Assembly (NCBI GenBank): GCA_015222555.1
Contig: JADFVM010000118.1
Location: forward strand, 1-10,315
DNA length: 10,315 bases
Direction: 5' to 3'
Source: Pseudomonadota bacterium
GTDB lineage: Bacteria > Desulfobacterota > JADFVX01
The notes beneath the pieces were generated by a model. It searched no databases. It was not told where the DNA came from and worked only from the letters and a program-made list of their open reading frames with translations. Within the stretch, counting starts at the first letter, position 1; each line of letters opens with the position of its first letter. Position numbers and translations under genes: made by a program. This document shows positions 7,477-10,315 of this stretch, in pieces.

Positions 7477-8411
7477 GATTTCTTACCTCCCTCGCTCCGG
7501 CCCTTCGCTTGTTCCTCCGGTATTGCAGAAATGGCATGAGGCGGGCAGTTTGCCAGACAGATCATACACCCTTTGCAGTGCTCGTAATCGATCTCGGGAT
7601 AACCTTCATCATTGATCCTGATAGCGCCATCGGGGCAAAAGGTGCTGCACAGCCACCAGCAGCGGTTACACTGATCGTAGTCGATAAGGGGGCGCATGGT
7701 GCGCCACAGCCCGGTTTTCATCAGTTCACTTGTTGCTGCACCATGGATGACAGGGGCGGAGAGAGCAGCTTCATCAAAAGGGAGGTCTATCCAGGTAGGA
7801 CGCTCATACTCTTCGGCTTTCATACCGCCACCTTCTTTTACACAACCGGCATGACCGTCCATGGAATTATAGGCAATTAAAGCCTTTTCCATATTTTTCT
7901 TTACAATTTCGGGCCCCAAAGGTTCAAGTTCCCGACCTATCGCCGCTTTCAGCGACTTAAGGGAGATGACATCGACGAGGCGTACCGCGGCACCGGCACA
8001 CAGGGCACCGATAAACCTTGCTTCGAGTCTGTCCTCCACTTCCGTCGTCATCGGCAGGGTCAGTATGGGACCCGTAATGTTGAGCCGATTCTGCCAGAGG
8101 TCCGGGGGGACAGTGCTGTTAATAAGTATAACTGTATCCCCGGTGATTCCTGTCATTACACCCGCCGCTGCAATTGGAACAAGACTCTCATCAGCAACAA
8201 TCACCAGATCAGGTCGTCCGATAATTCCACGCTCATTGATCGCCTCCCGGTCTGCACGGACGTAGGCAAATATCGGGGCGCCACGGCGTTCTGCGCCATA
8301 ACGCGGGGCATCCTGAACTTCGAAGCCTTCCAGAAAGAAGGCCGTTCCAAGTATGCGGCTGGCCGTTTTCATTCCCTGACCGCCGCGTCCGTGAAAGCGG
8401 ATGCGATACAT
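7473..8411 (-). CDS. porG: 2-Oxoacid:ferredoxin oxidoreductase, fused gamma-delta subunit
   Basis: A 312-residue fusion of the gamma subunit (about 1-185) and the ferredoxin-like delta subunit (about 200-312), proteins that are separate in the classic four-subunit enzymes. The gamma part begins with the glycine-rich RFHGRGGQGMKTAS (5-18) followed by PRYGAERRGAP (36-46). A linker with GGGMKAEEY (194-202) probably marks the old delta start. The delta part carries two cluster motifs. The second is canonical, with Cys 279, 282, 285, 289 (CX2CX2CX3CP). The first is C248-X2-C251-X3-C255-X3-C259-P, one residue longer than usual between the second and third Cys. These clusters should pass electrons from TPP to external ferredoxin. 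It is the first gene of the por-acs set, 94 bp after the amino acid dehydrogenase, and may be co-transcribed with it. The gene symbol covers the gamma part only. Confidence 0.92.
   Translation of the reverse strand: MYRIRFHGRGGQGMKTASRILGTAFFLEGFEVQDAPRYGAERRGAPIFAYVRADREAINERGIIGRPDLVIVADESLVPIAAAGVMTGITGDTVILINSTVPPDLWQNRLNITGPILTLPMTTEVEDRLEARFIGALCAGAAVRLVDVISLKSLKAAIGRELEPLGPEIVKKNMEKALIAYNSMDGHAGCVKEGGGMKAEEYERPTWIDLPFDEAALSAPVIHGAATSELMKTGLWRTMRPLIDYDQCNRCWWLCSTFCPDGAIRINDEGYPEIDYEHCKGCMICLANCPPHAISAIPEEQAKGRSEGGKKS
7485..7491 (-). promoter_or_regulatory. Ribosome binding site of the alpha subunit, inside the upstream gene
   Basis: GGGAGGT on the minus strand, with GGAGG 9 nt before the ATG at 7476. 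It sits within the last codons of the gamma-delta gene and supports this start together with the ATGA stop-start overlap. Confidence 0.75.
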
Positions 8412-8416
8412 GAAGA

Positions 8417-8422
8417 CTCCTT
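8417..8422 (-). promoter_or_regulatory. Ribosome binding site of the gamma-delta subunit
   Basis: AAGGAG on the minus strand, 5 nt before ATG at 8411. It fixes the start so that the protein opens with MYRIRFHGRGGQG, as expected for gamma subunits. Confidence 0.8.
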
Positions 8423-8457
8423 ATGCTGAACTCACTAATGTAGACAACTCCCCGTAA

Positions 8458-8500
8458 CCCCTTTAAGCCCCTGGGTGCTCTTCCGCAAAGAGGGGGGGGC
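8458..8500. other. GC-rich folded spacer between dehydrogenase and por genes
   Basis: This stretch can fold in more than one way. CTCTT (8478-8482) pairs with AAGAG (8488-8492), GCCCC (8467-8471) with GGGGC (8496-8500), and CCCCTTT (8458-8464) resembles the inverse of AAAGAGGGG with one bulge. It contains a run of eight G (8492-8499). There is no T tract on the minus strand after the stem, so it is at best a weak or partial terminator. It could lower expression between the dehydrogenase and the oxidoreductase or act as an mRNA processing site. Confidence 0.3.
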
Positions 8501-8505
8501 GCTCG

Positions 8506-9618
8506 TTAAAAGATCGACCACCGCCGATAGGTCATGGCGTTTTTAACTCTTTCTGTTGCAAGTTCTACAGCGGCCTCCCTGGGGAGGATTTTCTCCTTAT
8601 CCATTCTTTCAAGAACCTGTTCCGTATTTTCTCGTATCTTCTCTTCAATGGTCTGAAAGGCCATCGTCTCGTTGCCTTCATGATACTCCACGGCAGCGCA
8701 TATCACACCACCTGCATTGGCAATGAAATCGGGGACGCTCAAGATGCCCTTATCATGAAGGATCTTTTCCGCATGGTGTGTAATGGGGATATTGGCGCCG
8801 CTGATGATCAGTTTTGTTTTGAGACGATGCACATTGTCCTCATGGATGACATCGGGACGGGCAGCGGGAATCCATATGTCGCATTCCATATCGATGACCG
8901 CTTCACGGTCTGCACTTTTACCGTCAGAATATTCAGCAACACTCTTTCCGGCCTTCTTCATCTCGATAAGCTTGTTAACGTCAAGCCCATCAGGATTGTA
9001 TATTGAGCCTCTGCTGTCGGCTGCACCGACCAGGACAGCACCATTTTTTGTAAGGAACCTCGCGGCATGTTTGCCGACGGAGCCGCAACCCTGGACGACA
9101 ATTCTGGCGCCTTTCAGATCAAAGTCACAATATTTCAGGGCCACATCGGCAACAACGCTGATTCCGAACCCTGTTGCTCCAATCTCATCCAGCGGAATCC
9201 CGCCGACCTCAGGGGGGAGTCCAACTGAACGGCCAATTTCATCCTTGACCCAGGCCATGCATTTCTCATCCGTTCCCATGTCCGGTCCAAAGATGTAATC
9301 ACACTCTCCCTTTAATGCAGTGGCAAAGGAACGGATCAGTTGTTCCTTCTTCTCTTCGGGCATGTAAGGATCACCGAAGAGTACAGACTTACCTCCACCG
9401 TGAGCAAGCCCTGCAGCAGCATTCTTCATCGTCATTGCCCTGGCCAGCCGAAAACACTCCTGAGTACTGACGTCGGGAGCCATGCGAAGTCCCCCGATGG
9501 ATGGTCCTGCCGATACGTTATCGACAACCAGTACACCTTTTAGCCCTATTGATGGCTCATAAACATGAATAATTTTAGCCGGTCCAAGTTCATCTGCAAA
9601 TCTAAAAGCGTCGTCCAT
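8506..9618 (-). CDS. Glu/Leu/Phe/Val-type amino acid dehydrogenase, leucine-dehydrogenase-like pocket
   Basis: A 370-residue NAD(P)-dependent oxidative deaminase (amino acid to 2-oxoacid plus ammonia). Numbering from the ATG at 9618: GPSIGGLRM (38-46), Lys 65 in MTMKNAAAG, catalytic Lys 77 in HGGGKS, catalytic Asp 113 in GPDMGTD, Rossmann motif VQGCGSVGK (175-183) and NAGGV (301-305). In glutamate dehydrogenases a Lys before GGLR and a Ser in the GGVxxS segment bind the side-chain carboxylate; here these positions are Ile 41 and Ala 308, as in leucine dehydrogenase (hydrophobic residues at both). A hydrophobic amino acid is therefore more likely than glutamate. The frame stays open 39 codons upstream to an ATG at 9735, but those residues are AT-rich, unlike the family, and the 9618 start has GGAGG just before it. 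It lies 94 bp upstream of the oxidoreductase genes on the same strand, which fits supplying their 2-oxoacid. Confidence 0.9.
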   Translation of the reverse strand: MDDAFRFADELGPAKIIHVYEPSIGLKGVLVVDNVSAGPSIGGLRMAPDVSTQECFRLARAMTMKNAAAGLAHGGGKSVLFGDPYMPEEKKEQLIRSFATALKGECDYIFGPDMGTDEKCMAWVKDEIGRSVGLPPEVGGIPLDEIGATGFGISVVADVALKYCDFDLKGARIVVQGCGSVGKHAARFLTKNGAVLVGAADSRGSIYNPDGLDVNKLIEMKKAGKSVAEYSDGKSADREAVIDMECDIWIPAARPDVIHEDNVHRLKTKLIISGANIPITHHAEKILHDKGILSVPDFIANAGGVICAAVEYHEGNETMAFQTIEEKIRENTEQVLERMDKEKILPREAAVELATERVKNAMTYRRWSIF

Positions 9619-9621
9619 TAT

Positions 9622-9626
9622 CCTCC
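9622..9626 (-). promoter_or_regulatory. Ribosome binding site deciding the dehydrogenase start
   Basis: GGAGG on the minus strand, 3 nt before ATG at 9618. The spacing is short but the core is perfect. It argues for this start over the ATG at 9735, which would add 39 residues with no family match. Confidence 0.6.
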
Positions 9627-9678
9627 ATTCTTCTTGATTCTTTTTGTGTGAAGGCTCTAAATATTGATTTAACTCCTT

Positions 9679-9707
9679 AATATTAAAGATACTATAAATT
9701 CTGTAAA
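9679..9707 (-). promoter_or_regulatory. Candidate sigma-70-type promoter for the dehydrogenase
   Basis: On the minus strand TTTACA (9702-9707) is separated by 17 bp from AATATT (9679-9684), in an AT-rich stretch 61 bp or more upstream of the ATG at 9618. TATAGT (9691-9696) is an alternative -10 box but lacks a good -35. This is the only plausible promoter seen between the nitroreductase and the dehydrogenase. Weak consensus match. Confidence 0.3.
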
Positions 9708-9746
9708 TGTCCAGCATAGAAAACAGGAAGTACATTTCATCTATTT

Positions 9747-10315
9747 TTACCTGACTCTCCCGATGGGCATAATTCCCATAGGCTGCTCATCGGCCGGCAT
9801 ATTCAAAACCCGCTTCACCCCGTCATCGTCATAGGCACCGACAAACACCGTTCCGAGGTTTAATGAGACGGCCTGCAGGTAGATGTTCTGAGACACATTG
9901 CCTACCTCCATATGGACATATTTTATCCCTCTTTGCCCATACTTGATAGTTGTTCTCTCATAAAGGGCAGCAATCACAATTGAGACGGCGCCATCTCGAA
10001 CACACTCCTGCCCGAGCGCCGCCGCTGCGAGTTTACGCCGCAAGTCCCCTTCGACAACCTTCTCCAGTTCATGCTTCTCAGGCCTGTACCTGTAAATTCC
10101 ACCGGGAAGTTCTTTCACATTTCCGGCAACAAGGTAAATCTTCAGAGGGTAGAGCGCCCCGGCTGAAGGTGCCGTCCTCATCCCGTAAGGACCTGTGATC
10201 CCCTGCGCCGACCAGAGGAGCTGTGATACTTCCTTCAGTGTCAGTGGGTCATCCCGGTATTCCCTGATGGACCGCCTCTTTTGAAGGGCTCTTTCAACAG
10301 ACATCTCGCCATCTA
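9747..10315 (-). CDS. SagB/ThcOx-type nitroreductase-family oxidoreductase, 5' partial
   Basis: FMN-dependent nitroreductase-fold protein of the SagB/ThcOx dehydrogenase group. Numbering from the Met at 10304: phosphate-binding RRSIREY (10-16), LLWSAQGITG (29-38), TAPSAGALYPL (44-54), GIYRY (69-73), EVGNVSQNIYLQA (133-145), GTVFVGAY (151-158) and PMGIMPIGR (175-183). The frame runs on to the window edge and reads DGEMSVE before and around that Met. Relatives have this DGEMS-like motif preceded by more residues, often with an export signal, so the true start lies outside. SagB-like enzymes in peptide clusters oxidise azolines, but stand-alone versions are widespread and of unknown substrate; no YcaO or precursor peptide gene is seen here. 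It is on the same strand as the dehydrogenase, 128 bp before that start. Confidence 0.9.
   Translation of the reverse strand, partial: DGEMSVERALQKRRSIREYRDDPLTLKEVSQLLWSAQGITGPYGMRTAPSAGALYPLKIYLVAGNVKELPGGIYRYRPEKHELEKVVEGDLRRKLAAAALGQECVRDGAVSIVIAALYERTTIKYGQRGIKYVHMEVGNVSQNIYLQAVSLNLGTVFVGAYDDDGVKRVLNMPADEQPMGIMPIGRVR

Noticed and set aside
7860..7900. Possible separate delta-subunit gene start within the fusion (Met 197 region)
   Set aside because: The frame is continuous through gamma and delta with no stop; the internal Met is probably only a relic of the unfused gene.
8783..9298. 171-codon open frame on the + strand
   Set aside because: Antisense to the dehydrogenase catalytic and Rossmann regions; low-complexity Ser/Pro/Ala-rich product typical of a shadow frame.
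9619..9735. N-terminal extension of the dehydrogenase to an ATG at 9735
   Set aside because: The 39 extra codons are AT-rich, match nothing expected for the family, and lack a good ribosome binding site; the 9618 start has GGAGG and gives the usual length.

Overview
The window looks like a chromosomal segment of an anaerobic bacterium. The evidence is an oxygen-sensitive 2-oxoacid:ferredoxin oxidoreductase, an AmmeMemoRadiSam-type radical SAM enzyme and an endonuclease III-like iron-sulfur protein. I would guess a Desulfobacterota (deltaproteobacterial) or similar lineage, but this rests on gene content only. There are no rRNA, tRNA, CRISPR, transposase or phage genes. The longest stretch without a gene is 230 bp (2298-2527).

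Left part (1-3544, + strand). A 5'-truncated MBL/beta-CASP RNA-processing-type hydrolase is followed by a 184 bp spacer containing a GC-rich palindrome. Next comes a small endonuclease III-like HhH/[4Fe-4S] protein whose catalytic Lys and Asp positions appear substituted. Then an AT-rich spacer carries a nested inverted-repeat element built on a GACAGGAT/ATCCTGTC motif. Last is an AmrS-type radical SAM enzyme with a TTG start. Arginine codon use changes sharply between the first gene (3 of 41 are AGA/AGG) and the next two (8 of 12 and 19 of 27), so the first gene may have a different history.

Right part (3561-10315, - strand). Reading in the direction of transcription, the order is: a 5'-truncated SagB/ThcOx-type nitroreductase; a Glu/Leu/Phe/Val-type amino acid dehydrogenase; a fused gamma-delta subunit, an alpha subunit and a beta subunit of a 2-oxoacid:ferredoxin oxidoreductase; and an AMP-forming acyl-CoA synthetase. 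The last four genes are tightly packed (4 bp overlap, then 43 bp and 15 bp gaps) and form a very likely operon. It converges on the radical SAM gene with only 16 bp between stop codons.

How they may work together (inference). The dehydrogenase lacks the residues that bind the glutamate side-chain carboxylate and resembles leucine dehydrogenase there, so it probably acts on a hydrophobic amino acid. Deamination would give a 2-oxoacid, the ferredoxin oxidoreductase would turn that into acyl-CoA, CO2 and reduced ferredoxin, and the acyl-CoA synthetase would interconvert or activate related acids. The cluster would then be a compact amino-acid or 2-oxoacid oxidation module. All families here are known; the unusual points are the dehydrogenase-oxidoreductase-ligase linkage, the atypical ferredoxin motif in the fused subunit, the divergent HhH protein and the inverted-repeat element.
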